Positions 1 through 15,000 of a DNA stretch of 64,000 nucleotides are shown one piece after another. Location of the stretch: positions 124,001 through 188,000 of the forward strand of contig CAMOOO010000002.1 in assembly GCA_946621465.1 (NCBI GenBank), written 5' to 3'. How positions within the stretch are numbered: the stretch's first letter is position 1; each line of letters starts with the position of its first letter. The notes beneath the pieces were generated by a model, which saw only the letters and a program-made list of their open reading frames with translations, did no database searches and was not told where the DNA came from. Position numbers and translations under genes: made by a program. This DNA comes from an uncultured Clostridia bacterium. Lineage in GTDB: Bacteria > Bacillota > Clostridia > Christensenellales > DTU072.

Positions 1-3000
1 TATGGCGGCGTTATAATTTTCGAGAACTTGCTGATAAACCGTGTTGTACTGTGCATCCGCCCATTTATAAAGTCCGCTATATGATTGTCCTTTATAGGAG
101 ATAGACGCCGATTTCAATTCTTCATCTTCGGCTACCAGCTGCTTCGTTGCCGTCGTATTCGGATCGCTCTTGCTGTATTCGTATTCGAAATCGCCGGTGA
201 CCGTTACGTAACTTTCGTATTGCGCCTCGATCCAAGCGCCGTCCTTTTGGACACAGACGCTGACGGGATCGTTAGCGGTATAAGCGCGCATCTTGTAATA
301 GTTGACCCCTTCTTTGTAGACGGAATCGGTGCATCTTGCGTAGCACAGCGGACTGCTGGACGCCATAACGTAGACCTCTTTATTGATTCCTCTGCCGATG
401 GTATAGTCGGTACCGGCAACCATGAGGTCGGCAACGTACATCGTCTCCGAGTATGCATAATAGGAATCGGTGGAGTTGTACTTTTCTCCTTGCGTCGTGT
501 CGATAATCTGATAATTGTTTCCGTCCTTTTTATAGACGATCCCTTTAATCGGCTGATTTTCGAAATATCCTTCGTTTATTATCATCAACTCGGGATCTGC
601 GTGCGTGTATCCCTTTTGTTCGGTGAACTTAATACCGGTAGCTCCGGAATTGACGATGGCGTTGAGGGAGGCCGAGCCGTAGAGCGGCGACGTCTTTAAC
701 GCGACGATGTTGATGGGCAATCTCACGTAGTAGATGTAGGTGTAGCTCTCTTTCCTCCACGTGTAGCTATTCATCTTGCTATCTTGTGCTACCTCGTAGG
801 GATCGCTTTGGTTCACCTTATACTGATAGGTCCTTGCGTAGAAATTCTGTTGCGTGGTCGTTTGTCCGACAACGGAAGAGGAATACCACTGACTGTCGAA
901 ATACTCTTTTGCGCTTTCGGTCAAAGTTTCCGCCAAATCCATTGCCGTTTTAACGCTGGGGTTCACTGCTTTGTATTTTTGAAGAATGGATCCTTCGATA
1001 CCCAGTTCATACGCAGCGACGACGCCCTGGATATAGGAGAGGAGATCTCCGTAGGCAGTCTGTACCATTTCGGAAGTATTTTCATCCGACGGATACGCTG
1101 CGATCATGTCGTTCGCAAGTCCGCGCAGGCTTTCCGCACATTCGGACAGCGCTCTCATCGCAGTGCGGAATTGATTGATCTGCGTATCGTATTTATCGCC
1201 GTACACCAAGTCGCAATGATATTCGAAATAAGTCCCGATATACGTAACGTTGGGCGACGCCACTTTCTGAGGTACGTAGTACGTCTTTCTTTCAAATTCG
1301 GTATCCGTCGTCAATACGAATTTAGTGTCGGATATTTTTTCATAATACTCTCCTTCCGGAATGGCATCCAGATAAGGAGTATTGGCTTCTTCTGTAAAGG
1401 TGTAGTACTCTTTTCCGCTACTAATGGCAGTATCCGCCGTCTTGAGATAGTAGATATCCTCTTTGGCAATGATGGTGTAAATAACTTTAGCGTAATCCTC
1501 GGCAACGAATTTGCCCTCGAATACGTCTTTCGATAGGTTCTTTAATAGGACGTCGTATACGACGGAGATAGCATCGGCTTCGCCCGATCCGTCCATATCG
1601 TTTTTGATCTCGATATATTTATTCCCGAGTTCCGTAACAAAGCTGTCGTATATCTCCATGTAGATATCGACGTTATCGGTAGAGAAGTAACTCTTTTCAC
1701 CGGTAATGGTACTGGTAATGTCGGAAATGGTAGCAAAGGACGAAGAGGTAATCGTGTCGCGCATCTTGACACGGATCTCCCTATCGTTACGGTACAGACT
1801 CTCGAACACGACGGAGTAACGGATCTCCTGCAATTCGCGATACCGTCTGAGGTCGGCGCTGTAACGAATGAGCTGGTCGTAGGCCGAAGAGCTGATCGTT
1901 CTCTTCAGTTCGGAAGCGTCCGCGTTCTGCACGTCGAACCAGTATACGATAACGTCGGCAAGAACGTTTTGGATTATAGATGCCCTGCCGGCGAACTCTT
2001 CGGTCTCGATTATCTTATTCAAGTCGGATAAGGTTACCGATGAGAAGTCTCCGTTTGAGAACGCCGTATATAGTCCCAACATTCTCGTCTTATGGACGTT
2101 ATTTTCCGGCGCGATCGTCTGGATACGGTTATAGGCGACGGCGTATTGCAAAATTACGTCGATATCATCGCTACCGACTAAGGAGCGCAGATATCCGTCG
2201 ACTTCGCCCCAAGTAACCGTCTGATCGGTATCGGAGAACAGGACCGTCGAATTGTCGATGGAACCTTTACCCATGACGTATGCCAACGCGGCATAATATA
2301 ACTTCATGTGGATAACGTCCGTCAGATTGCTGTCGGCGGCAGCGTCGATAATGGCGTTGGAGATCGCCTGCGTCGTCGTTTCGGCGTAATTACTAATGGA
2401 CATCGAGCCGTCAAATAGCTGCGGCAAAAGTTCCGTCAGCTGCTTGGGCGCAATCGCTCTGACTCTGGAATACTCTTCCAGATAGGCAATATAAATATTT
2501 TCCAGCGCATCCCAGAAATACTCCGTTGCCAAAGACCCCTCGTCGAACTCAAAACCGCTTTGAGCGGACAAATCCAGATTGGCTTTCAGATCGGAGAAGG
2601 AGCTGTAGGCGGCAAAGTCGATATTCCCTACGAGCGCTTCCCACGCGTCGGCGGAGATATCCCATTCGAGGTAATCGACGCCGGTGGAATAAATAATACT
2701 CTTATTGACAATGGCCTGCATCTTTCCGACGTATCTGGTTAAGACGTCTTGCAAAGAGGCGATGTCGCTATTCTCGTCGCTCAAACCGTTGTCGTGGTAG
2801 GTTTCCCCCACCTCTTTCATGATATCCGACAGGATGTTTATTTCCGCCTTCGTCGCGGAAATGGCATCTCCGTAGTTTTCCTGAATAAACAGATATGCCT
2901 GACGGCGATCGAAGAGCAAGTAATGGGCTAACGTTATTTCCTCAAGCTCGGTCAACATGATGCCAACCGTACGGTTATAAAGACGGATGGTCTCCGGCGT

Positions 3001-6000
3001 TTTCATGCCGATAGCGCGGATGGCGTTCAGGTCAGCTTGCGTATAGCTGATCTCTTCGCCCGGCGTTCTGCCCTCGTTGACGTATGCGTTGACCGCGTCA
3101 ACGTCCATATAGGTATAGACCATGGCCTCGAACCACAGTATATAGAGGAGTTTTTGCGTGTTGCCCTCTTCCAGCCCTTCGTAGGCGGTCGAAGCGTACT
3201 CTCCCATGAATTCTTCCAACCGCTCGTAAGCAAGAGCTTTCAGGTTGGTTTCGTCTCCTGCCTCGATTAGAGCAACGTCGTAAGCAAAGTCGGAAAGCGC
3301 CAGGTAGAATTTCGCATTGAAGATCTGTTCTTCGGTAGAGCGTTTGTCGGAAATAATCTTCTGCAAATTCTCTCTGTATCCGTCCCAGGACGTTTTCATC
3401 AGATCTTCCGTAATCTCGTCGTATTTAGCGCTGTGGATCTCGAACGGATTGTCCGTCGTCGAGGTATAGGTTATCTCCGCACCGACCTTGGTCAACCAAA
3501 CGTCTTCGGCAACGATATTGCCACGGAAGTAGGAAATGGCGAGGTTCTGCACCCCTTGACTGAGGTTGATACCGAACTGATACTCGTCGAGGAACAGCGT
3601 GAGGAATTTCCTCGGGCTGGTCTGATAGTAATAATCGGCTACTTCCGTACGGATCTTATCATCTACGCCGTCGGCGTTGTCTCCGCCCTCATCGACGAAG
3701 AACCGCTCGTAATATTCGCCGTAGCTTGCTTTGTCGGCGTAAATCTCCGTCACGACGAAGTCAAAGAGCATGGCCTTGCACGCGTCATTATTATAATAGT
3801 CGTATCTGGACAGGAAATTATTGTACCATCCGTATACGGACACCCCTCCGATTAAGAAGGACGTTTCCGTAATGTATTCGTTGATAATGGCGATCTTTTC
3901 CGCGGTAGACGTATTGTTGATAACGTAGTACAGAGCGGAGCTATGGATGATCTCCTCGATAGCGTCGTGTATAGTGATAGTCAACGACAACCCGTGCGCG
4001 TTTGCATAAGGAATGAAGTATTCGTCATAATAGCTGTTTCTGCTCTCCGGCATTCTCTGATTCATCAATTGGGTAAAGCTATCGAATACCTCTTCTCCCA
4101 GCCGGACAACGTCGGACGGTACGTCGGCGTATTCTCCGGTATAGATGCTCTCCGTCACATTATAAAGGGCCTGTCTGTCGCCGCTACGCTTCATGGTGGC
4201 AAAGTCTGTCCCGAAGCGTACCTTTTCTTTGCTGTTTGCCGGTATGGTGAGGGTGGAAAGCGCCGCCACCAATTCGTCGAGATCGGATAAACTTGATCCG
4301 GTAATGGACTGGTACACGTCGTTCAGCGACGCGATGACGTACTCGGTCATCTGCGTTTCCGCTTCCGTGAGCATCGCCGCGAAGCTCGCAACTACGCCAA
4401 CGTCCGACTTTTCGAGGATGAGCGCTTCCGCCACCTCTCCGAAGTAATCCAAAATAGCACTGCTACGGACGATCTCCGTCGTATAGCCGTAGACACCGGT
4501 AACTTCCGGATAGTATACGTAAGAACCGTTCTTTTTGATGCCTTCCGTAGAAACGGAAGTATCGTTTGCATACATGTCGTAAAGGAGTACGTCCTTGTCG
4601 GTATAGCCGAAGTAGTTCTTCGAGGCGATGATGCTCGATTTTAGTTGAAGGTTCTCTTCGTCGTCGTAGATCGAGGACGGAATGGACAGCTTCAGTCCCA
4701 GTTTGATATTGTAATCCAAGCCCAGTTGAAGCGTCGGGTTGCTGAAGGTTGCGATGATCGCCATCGTTTCCGCCAGTTCCGGATCGATAAAGTATTTTAT
4801 CGCGGTATAGACGGAACCGTAGAGGATCTCTAACGCCAATCCGTTGGCAGCGTCTAAGCTGAGGTTGATAACGGCGTTGAGGATCTGATCTTTGGAAACC
4901 ACGGGGCTGGCATTGAATGCCGCGAAGTATTTTTGCATATTGTCGTACATTTCTTCCGAAATGCCCGCTTTTGCCGCCGCAGACGCAGACGATCCGGTCA
5001 GCGACATGATTTTATCCATGACGTTTTCGATATGCACTCTGCCGAGGGAGTCGTTCAATCCGGACAGGTCGATATACATGTCGCCGCGGATAAAGGTAAG
5101 CCTGATAAGCAGTCTCTCGTATTCTGCGCCGAATTCATTCTCCGCTATCGTAGAAATCTTTATTTGCGCCTGCAATTCATCAAGCAGATTGCTGAAATCG
5201 GTACCCGTTCTGATCTGGAAGTCGATAAGCAGGGTCGTTTCGTCGTCGTTCAGAATGTCGATGATGGGTTGCAGTTGTTTTTTCATTCCCAGACTGCCGG
5301 TGTCGACCAATTTAGAAAGGGCCTCGGCGATGTCATAGCGACCTTCGATACTGGCGATATCCAGTTCCATTCTGGTGCCGACTTCCAACGAGTTGACGTT
5401 CTCGATGGAAACGTACTGATCCACCCCTTTGACCGACCAGTCTTCAAAGTTCCTGAATCCGACGAAGAAATCTTTGATACCGACGGTGAACGCCAAGCCC
5501 GACGCCTCTTCTTTTAAGAAAGCCGAGCTGACTTTGTCGCCGCTATAAAATCCGTTACCGGCTGCCGCAACCAAGCCGAGGGCAAAGCTGATAACTTTGG
5601 TATTGCCTACGCCGTTCGGGTCGCTGTAACTGTTGCCGTCTTTGTACGGTTTAGCTTCTACGTACAATTCCAGGCCGATATCGCTGAAGATGTCGAAGCC
5701 TCCCAAGCCAAAGATGTTGAGTAATGCCGCGACGGCGCTCTTTCCTGCGATAAAATACAATCCTTTGCTCGTCCAGGAGAAATCCGTCGTGATACTGATA
5801 CGCGCGCCGGAAGATGCGTTCTTGACGTCTTCGTAAATTTGTTTCCAGGCGTTCTGCGCCGTTTCATCGTTGGCAAAGACAAGCGACGATGCGTCTTTCA
5901 ATACCAGTTTGAGGTCTTTATTACCGCTGTTGATGGGCGATGCGTCGATGTAGAGGTTGCCGTTGATGTAGGTGATCGTTGCCCAAACTTTATCCGATTC

Positions 6001-9000
6001 CGAGCCGTCGACCGTATGCCATGCTCTGACTTGGATACGGATGATGGACTCCTGCATAATGTGTCTGAGATACTCGTTGTCCTCGCCGGTACCCAGTTCG
6101 ATATCGGCGTCGATATCCAAAGCGAACGTAATCGCCTGGTTGTCGGAGATATGGAGCAAGATGCTCCCCAAAACGGAGGACAATCCGCCGTTAATGTTGT
6201 TGAGCAAGTTGGAAATAGGCGACTTATTCAGTTCTACGCCGTGTGATTCGTGAGCGTCGACTTGAATATATATCGTCGTCTGGAAGACGATATTGGGGAG
6301 CGTACCGGCGATTTCGGCGATATTGCCGTTCAGTCTGCCGGTGTTGACGTTTCTGGTCAGCCCAAGACTGTTTTCCAGATCGGACTCCTTGACCGCGCCG
6401 AGAATGTACTGCTCTTGGTCCAGACTGAGTTGTATGGTATGGATGGAGAAGTCAACGTAGATACCGGAGTTGTTGGTAACGCCGTTGCTGTCCAATGAGT
6501 CGTAATTAAATCCCAAACGGATAAGGTCGCGATCGCTGTCATCAAAGGCGTAATCGGGGTCTCTCTCCAATGCGTCCTGTATTCTTTCGGGCAGGCTGAA
6601 CACAGCGACTTCTATACTCAGGTCGCCTGCCGCGCCGAGGAATTCTTCCAGAGCGGTTATGTTAAGCATATCTAAGAAAAGGTAAATCGCCAGACTGCTG
6701 ATCGTAGTACTCAGACCTACGTCTTCCAGCTTGATTTCCAATTCCGTTTTGTCCGAATCGGAGCCGGCGGCGTTCTGCGCCCCTCTGGCTTCTTCCATAC
6801 AAGAGAAGAGGTAGGCATCCTGCACCACGCCTAACATCGTCGTTTCCGCATAGGGATCGTAGAACTGCGGCGCAAGGTTGGACGCCGAAAGCAGCTCACG
6901 AACGTAGTTGATCGCATCTTTTATGTACAGTTTTTGAATATTGAACCGGGAAAGGTCAACATACACGAAGCTGCTGCCGTCTCCCATGGAGCCGAGGACG
7001 ATCTGAATAACTTTATCGTCCGTTTGCAATACGTTATTGATATACGGGTTGAGCGTAAGAGAAAGATCGATGGTCGACAAGCCCTTTTCTATGCTCTTCA
7101 TGATATCGAAGATATTGACACGGGCTTCTACCGTCAAACAGTAATCGTTGGAAATGTTCTCAAGCATCTCGATAATGACGTTGACGGCAAGCGCGTACCC
7201 GGCTACGGAGAGGTCTATACCAAAATAGTCCATGAGCGTCTGGATCAGGTCGCCCATGTCGTACTCCGTCTGTAAGGTCTGCAAGGAGAAATCCAATTGC
7301 AGTTCGACGTAGACGTATCCGAATTCGCTGCTGAATTCAACGAATCCTTTATCCTTTCCGTATTTAGCTTTCAGTTCTTCTTCTCTGTCTTCCAAATAAT
7401 CGCCGATTTTCTGTTTTTCCGTCATTTGCGTTTTGTTGCCGACGGCGTCCGTCTCAACCGCGTAAATGGTGTGCGACAGTGGGACGTTGCTCTGCGCAAA
7501 GTCGATCCTTGCCTGTACGAAATTCAACTTCAAATCGAAGTTCGCCAGTTTGATTTCCAGACTGATGATGTTATTTTCGTGGAACAGAGATACCTCTAAC
7601 GTACCCTCGCCATTCGCCGTAGAAACCATCAGTTTAGGCAGTTCGGAAATGGACATGGAGTAGTAGCTGTCCGCTTCTCCGATCAACCGAGCGAGCCAGG
7701 TATCGGGAACGGAAACGGCTTCCCAAATGTTTCTGCCCGACGCATCCGTCGACGGATATGCGGTAAAGATGTACAACGAGGAATTGTCATCGTCGCCGAT
7801 CTCGAAGGTGTAGGGGCTTTCCGAAACCCGGCGGAGCATCAGACCGCTCGTCGTTCCGCCCATCGTCACCGCTTCGACGTCTTCTACGTAACTCTTCCAG
7901 GCGTACACTTCAATATTGGACAGATTGATGACGTTACGAGCGTTTTGCTGACGGGTGACCATCATCTTACGTACGTAGTTATTAAGCGTCGCTTTCAGCG
8001 TTTCGGATGCGGTGGTGTTCTCCAGGTATTCCCAAGCAACCGTCTTCCAAACACGGGTGTATCTGTTATTGAAGTAGTCGGACGTGGTGTATTTTCCGTC
8101 GGAAACCTTAAACACCGTCGTCGTTGTCTCATAGATTTGCGAAGCAAAGGTGTTGACGTAGGTCATCGCGTCGACCAACGCTTTGTAGTATCCGGTGTAC
8201 TCGTTTTTGAGAGTGTTCCACGTTCTGCTCTGCGCCGTCACGACGTTAGCGGTGGATATACGGTTCTCGTTCAGTACCGCCGTAAAGTGATCTTTATCTT
8301 CCTTGCTAAGACCGGTATTCTCGTATGCTTCCTCAAACGACAGACTGTCGATCTGGTTCGAGGTCATGTTGTCTACGTTGTCGCTTCCTTTCGCTTTACG
8401 CTCCGCATCGGTGAAAAGATTGTTCATCTTTTCCAGATAAGCGGCATATTCGTCGAAGGTCTCCACTTTGACGTAGTAATCCATATATTCGCCGGCGAGT
8501 AAAACCGTCGTTTCTTCGATCTCGTCGTCATCGTTGATCCTGTCGTTGAACTGGCTGATCTTGCCCTGGACGTATCCGTAGTTTACGATTCTCGTTTTAA
8601 ATCCGCTCAGCGTCAGGAACCGGTTATAGACGTACTCCGATTCGCCGTAAACCTCGCTGATCTCATCTTCGTTGACCCCTTTTATCGTCCAATAATAGGT
8701 GTCCCAGCAGATTTCTTTCAATTCAGCGTCGGTCAGGTCGCCGAAGGTGTTCCTCGTTGCCACGGCGGAAGCTAATTCCGTCGTCTCCGCCTTCATTTCG
8801 CTAGTGAGCGTTCTTCCCTCCCTGATGTTCTCCCAGGAGTCGCTCTTCGATTCCTCCTCCATCATTTCGTCCATAACGGTGAGGACGCGCGTATACTCGT
8901 CGATCTGCGACTGATATCCGCTCTTTACGTTATCTTCTACCATGCTCTCAAAGGCACGGACGCTGATACTTCTGTCGTCGTTGAAGACTTCGTCGAGGAC

Positions 9001-12000
9001 TTCGATCAAAACTTCGGCGACTGCCGTCATGGTCAATCCGTAATTGTTCCCGACAAGGAGGGCAAAGTAGTTTTCTACCGGGGTCGCTCTCGTCGGATCG
9101 TAGGGGTTTTCTCCGGCGGCGTTCATCGCCACCAGTTCGTCCGCTCTCGCAGAGGCACTGATGTCTGTGTACAGATACAATAGATCCCATTTCAGTTCCT
9201 CTTCCGCTGCGGCGTTAGCTGCCTCGTCCGAAGAAGTGAACAGATCTCCCAATCTATTTAAGAACGTCTCTCCCGTTTCCGAGAAGTTAGTAATCTTGAT
9301 CGGGCTGATATGGAACATCGAGAAGTCGACGTAAAGGGACAGGTAAGAAACGTTCTCACCCACCTTTTCTTCCACAAGATATATACCTGCCAGCACTTGG
9401 CTATCGGTAATAAGTCCGTTCTGATCGTGTTCGCGCGAAACGATTTCCATAAAGGCTTCCAGTCCGATGTTGCCCAGCATCTTCAAAATGCCGTCGTCGT
9501 TGGTCGGGGACTTCATCTTTTGGAGAGTATTGTAGAGTTTAAGAACGTTGATCTTAATTTCAAACGTGAAGTACAGGTCGGTGTATATGCCGTCGCCGAG
9601 CGTTTCCAACAAAACGTCTATCGGGAAGTCGTCGCGGAAAAGTTCTCTTATAAGATCGCCGAAGTTGACGGTCGTCTCGTTACCTTCCGTTTCATCCGCG
9701 CCCATGGCGTCAAAGAGGATCTGTCCCTCAAGATTCAGCTTGATCTCCGGGTTCTTCAACCACACGTCGTTGATGGTGGTGTAGTAATCCTGATACTGGT
9801 TGTCGCTGTTCTTTTCCTTTTCACGGATGGTTATCTTCTGCGATCCGCGAGAAATATCAATGGTCGGGTTTTGAACGCCGAGAGAAATGGTCAAGAAGTT
9901 ATTCATGGCGATCTGGAACTCGACCAACTCGTATTTGTTCGAGTTCTCATCCCACGGCTCTACCAGGAATTTAACGGTGGGAGAATACTTCGGATACACG
10001 GGGTATCTTTCGCTCGTGTTATCGTAGTCCGCGGAATTGAAGTCTTCCGGGACCTCGCCGAAGTAGTTGGCGATATTCTCGACGCCGAGAGCGACCATCA
10101 ACGCATAGAAAGCCGCGCTGGTCACGCTCGCCATAAGGAATTGCTCTTGTTTATGGGTGTTGATCGCAAAGATAACTTGCGAAGATATCGTCTCTTGTTG
10201 CTCGTCTGCATTGAGCGCCGCAGCGTTCTGCGGAGCGGAATTTTGCGCGGTGCTGTTTTTCGAGAAGAACATCTTTTCCCAATCCATCGAGAAAGCCTTT
10301 CCGACGGCTTGGACGACCTTGCTCACGTCGTCGACTTTCAGCGGTTCCACTTTCAAGAACTTCAGATCGAGATAAATGTATCCCTTTCCGTCGCTGTCGA
10401 GGACTACGTACAGTCCGAGAATGTTACTCAGATAATAATCACCGCACTGTCCGTACAGTTCGTTCCAGTACTTTTCGTAAATGTCCACGCCGGTATATGC
10501 CGCGCTCAGATATCTTTCGATATCGTTCATTATTTCCACGAACTCGTGGTCGTCCTGCAATTTTTCGTAATCGTAATTGTAGATCGCCTGCGGATTGTTG
10601 ACGGCGTTTGCGGAGACTTCGCTCTTTAACGCATTCCACGCCAGCGTATAATTGAAGTTGTTTTGCTTCAAAATGGTGTCCATCATTTCACGACGTTCTC
10701 TCATGTACTCCAGATCGTAAATTTCTCTGTTGTCCTTCGAGGTCAGCGACAGATAGATGTCGATGTTTCTTAATTTGGAGAGGGTCTGCAAGTTGACGTT
10801 ACCCTTGATCTCCATATAAACGTCCTGTTCCAGACCGTACGACTCGCCCGTGCCTTCTACGACGGGAACTTCGGCGCGGAATCCCAGATCCAGCGTACGT
10901 CCGCCGAACCAGTAGTTGGTGATGATATCGACGGCGTAGTCGAAGTTGAATTCCGTCTTTTCCAGATCGGTCAATCTGATCTTCGTATAGCCGCCCCATG
11001 CGACACCGACACGGGAGAACTCTTCTACCGTAACGAAGGTGGTACCTTCAATGGGATCGGGTATGGTAACGTCGTCGGTCTTTAACGAGAGGTTGATGTT
11101 TCTGATACCGAAATTGATGGTCGTTTCGTCCTCGTCACCCTGGATGAGTTCATTCTGATTATTCGCAAGTTTAATCGTCGCTTTGAAACCGGTCGTAATG
11201 TCTTCTCTGACCGTGTTACCATAGGTCAGTTCTGCCGAAACGCCGAAATCCAGATCGCTGATGGCGTCCGTGATATCGTTTTTCGTCAAAAGGTAGACCA
11301 GAGAAATAATGGTCTTCTTCATGACGTTGATGGAGAAGAGGTTTTCTTCAAAGAGAATTTGCAGATAGGTAGACAGCTTATTTGCCGCGTTCAACGGACT
11401 GGACGCCGCGTTGCTTGCAGGCGCCGCCATAAGGGCCGCCGCGTTATCCGATTCGCTCTCCACACCGAAGAACTCTCTGACCGTTTTCCCGATAGTGGTC
11501 ATGAAGTTCTCGCCGAAGTAGCCGTACACGGCGGTAACGACGCCGGTAACGTTCTCTAAAATAACGCTGCCGATATCGAAAATATTGGTGGTGACATAAA
11601 CCTTCCCGGCAAAGTTTTCATGACTGGTATTTTCCGTGCCGTCGTACATTACGATAAGCAAGGGTTCTTCCGCACGGACGTAGTACGTTTTGCCCGATTT
11701 GAAGTTTTCGTCCTCGGTCAAGAAATAGATATCTCTTTGCTCGCTGGTTCTCTTTTCGTAGTATTTATCTTTCGGGACGCTCGCGCCGACGATGACGTCT
11801 GCCGTCAGTTCCTCTTCCGTACCGGCTTCCGCTACGACCACTTCTTTGTAATCGCCGAGGATTTCTCTTGTGACGGTGACTTTTAAGGTACTGGAATAGA
11901 CGTTGTCGATGTTGAACCATAGGTCGACGTAAACGTGCAGACAGTCGTCCATCTCGTTGATGAACTCCAATAGCATATCCAAGTCGAGTTTGTCAAAAGC

Positions 12001-15000
12001 GAACCTTTCGGCGTTGTTATACAGTTTGTTCCAAGCCAAAGCATAGTGCTGATCGGAACCGGCTTCGCCCTGGTACTTGTTATCCGCCGTTTTCAAACGG
12101 ATATCGTCCCATGCGGCGTTGTAACGACGGCTCATTTCCTCTTTCTGAGCTTCGGTCGTCTTGGCGTCTTCCAACAGCGAACGGAATGCCGCCGCCTGAA
12201 TCTTTATAATACCTTCCGTGGAAGAAGTATCTCCGTATTCCCTTGCGATTGACTCGTAGTAGGTCTGCAACTCGCTCTGCTTGAATTCGGAAGAAGTAAG
12301 CAGCTTCTTTAATAGTTCGGTCAGGTTATATTCGGATTCGCCGTTGGCATTGGCTTCAGCAAGAGCGTTCCTGATAGAGATGTACGCCTCTGCCTGCATC
12401 TTAAAGGCATCCGGGATACCCTGGACGTCGGTACCTTCTTCTTCCGAAGGCATCTCTACGTCGTACAGGGGATCGTTCTCGCCGGAGAGGCTGGCAAACA
12501 GAGAATAGACCTGCAACTCGATTTTGTAGGTCTCAAAGAACTCGATACCGATGGCAAGGCTGAGACCGTTGGTCGTGTCGATCTCGGTAAAGAAATTATC
12601 AAAGATAACGTAGTCGCCGAGGGTGACCATGCCGAAGATTGCAGCCATGGTGTTGAGGGCGACACGGTTCAATTCCAAAGTGATCTTTTTCTGATTGTAC
12701 ATTAACTCCAACGGGACCTTTCCGGACGGAAGCATCGCGGCGTTGGAAGGATTGAATGTAAAGTGGAAGTCTTCTTCTTGTTCCATGTACTCCCGGATCG
12801 ACGGAGAGACCGTGACGATGGAGGCGGCGTTGGATGCGTAGGTTGCCTTCGCCGATATCGTTTCCGTTCTCCAGATTCTGTACCAGGTCAGCGCGATCAG
12901 GTACTCTTGTTTTATGGAAGCGGAAGCGGAGCTACCGCCGAACAAAGAGAACAGCTGAATGCTGGTAAAGTTGTTATATAACGCCTCAACGTTGTCATCG
13001 ATGTTTTTGTTCAACATTCTTTCGTATTCCACGGAGTAAACGTTACTTCTCATTATCTCCTGTCTGGTGGAATAGTCGAACTCCGGAGCATAAACTCTCC
13101 TGATATAATAAATGGTATCGGCGACGATCTCCGTACGCGCCGTGCTGTAAGCGGCGCTCGCCATATAATATCTCCGCAAGTAGTCTTTCAATTCCTGGAT
13201 GGTTTCTTGCAGAGCTTCGTCCATATACGCTTTTCCGCTGGACGTCATGGCATCGTAGGTCAGTTTCCAATATTGAGAGTAATCGCTCTCCCATTCCGAA
13301 ATCAAGTTATATGCGCCCGTCTTCAAGGCGGCGTCGAACAGGTCAGCCGAATAGGTGGTGTTGCCGTAGTTATCCATCAACTTTCTTCTTTCGACGTCGT
13401 AGATATTAAAGTGCGCCGGTTCCCCTTCGCGCAAAACCGGTTCTACCGTACGCGGTTCCGTTCTGTTACGCTCATAAACGTTGATCCTTCCGTTGCTCTC
13501 TATCTCGTATCTCGTATAGTTCTTCTGCAACCGAAGTTCGTTATCGCCGTCCGTGAAGTCAAAGTAGTTGGCTAACGCGCTGCGGGAATAGATGTATATC
13601 TCCATGTTCTCCATGACGAGATATTTATAGGTTTCTATCGGGAAATTGTCTTTGTACTCGTGGAACTCGTGTTCGTCGTCCCTGTAATCGTATTGTTCGG
13701 ATAAGAAATAATCCAAAATCTCCTGACGCATAACGGCGTTCAAGAAATCTTTACCGCTGGTAAACTGCTCCTCTTCCTCTAAGTTCTCCGCTTCGGAAGC
13801 GATACGGGTTCTTTCCCACAACGTCGCCACAACGCCCCTATAGGTGTTCCTGACGTCGGTGATCTTCAGGATATTGATACCGAAGTAGCTCATATCCAGT
13901 TCCGCTTCGCCGTTGAGCATATACACACCGAGAACGACCTTGTACGATTCTCCGTCGGTGGCGCGGTATCCACTGTCGTCTTTTACCGTTTTATCGAAAA
14001 TAACGACGGCGATCTTACTTGCAAAGAAGTCGGACAGGTCGATGGTCCCGCGGACTGCCAGACCGATCTTCAGTCCCATGTCCCCTTCGTCTTCGACAAG
14101 AAGCATATCGCTCTGAAGTCCGACGACTGCGCTCTTTAATAGGTCGGTAAAGAAGGTATTCATACCCTCGACGTTGCCGATCTGGTTGATAAGATTATAA
14201 ATTTCACTGTTTTCACCGTAATCATAACGGTCTTTGTTGGCTTCGGTGGAGTACTCCAATTCGAGGTTGACGGAAATACTGAGGGACTTCGTCCAGTTGG
14301 CAAAGTCAACGTATTGATCTTCCTGGAAGCTCTTACTGATAATCGGCTGAATGGAGTCGGACTGCGTGATATTGATGGTATTGAGTAATTTCCAATCGAA
14401 GTAGAAGGACTCGATCAGGTTGTTATTGCTGTCGATCAAACCGAAGTGGATACGGATGAATTCGACGTCTTGCAACACGTGTTCGGCAAGAGCAAGGTCG
14501 AAATTGCTCTCCCCGATCGGGTTGTCGTCGGCGTCGTAAAGGGTGTTATCGCTCTCGACGTAATAATAGACGTTACCGTCCGACAGACGATAGAGCATAT
14601 CGCCGTTGCCGTTTACGGCATACGCCGTTCCCAAATGAAGTCCGAGGTTGGCGTTGACGTCCGGCATGCCGGAAGAAATGCCCAATCCGAGCATTCCGCC
14701 CAAAATGTTAAGGATGCCTTCGTTGACGTATACCCCTATTTTGCCATCCTTTATCTGAATGGATTTGACCGCCTGTCCTACGACGGAAATAATATTATTT
14801 TCGTTCTCGACGGCGACGTCGATATCGTCGGAGTCACCGGCGGCGTTCAACGTGTTGTTGCTGATATGGACGGCGGCATTCTGCGGCGTAACGACGCCGA
14901 GCATATTATATACGTCCTTTAATTCGACTTTTATGCCGGACAGCGATTGCGACAGTCCGACGTTGCTGATACGGAACTTCGGCACGGAGCCGGTGAGGAC

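Noticed and set aside
9310..10629. A 439-codon plus-strand open frame, the longest of many on that strand in 1-17.6 kb
   Set aside because: It is codon-for-codon antisense to the giant minus-strand gene, lacks a ribosome site and has no family-like features; the minus frame is continuous and has a promoter and lipobox.
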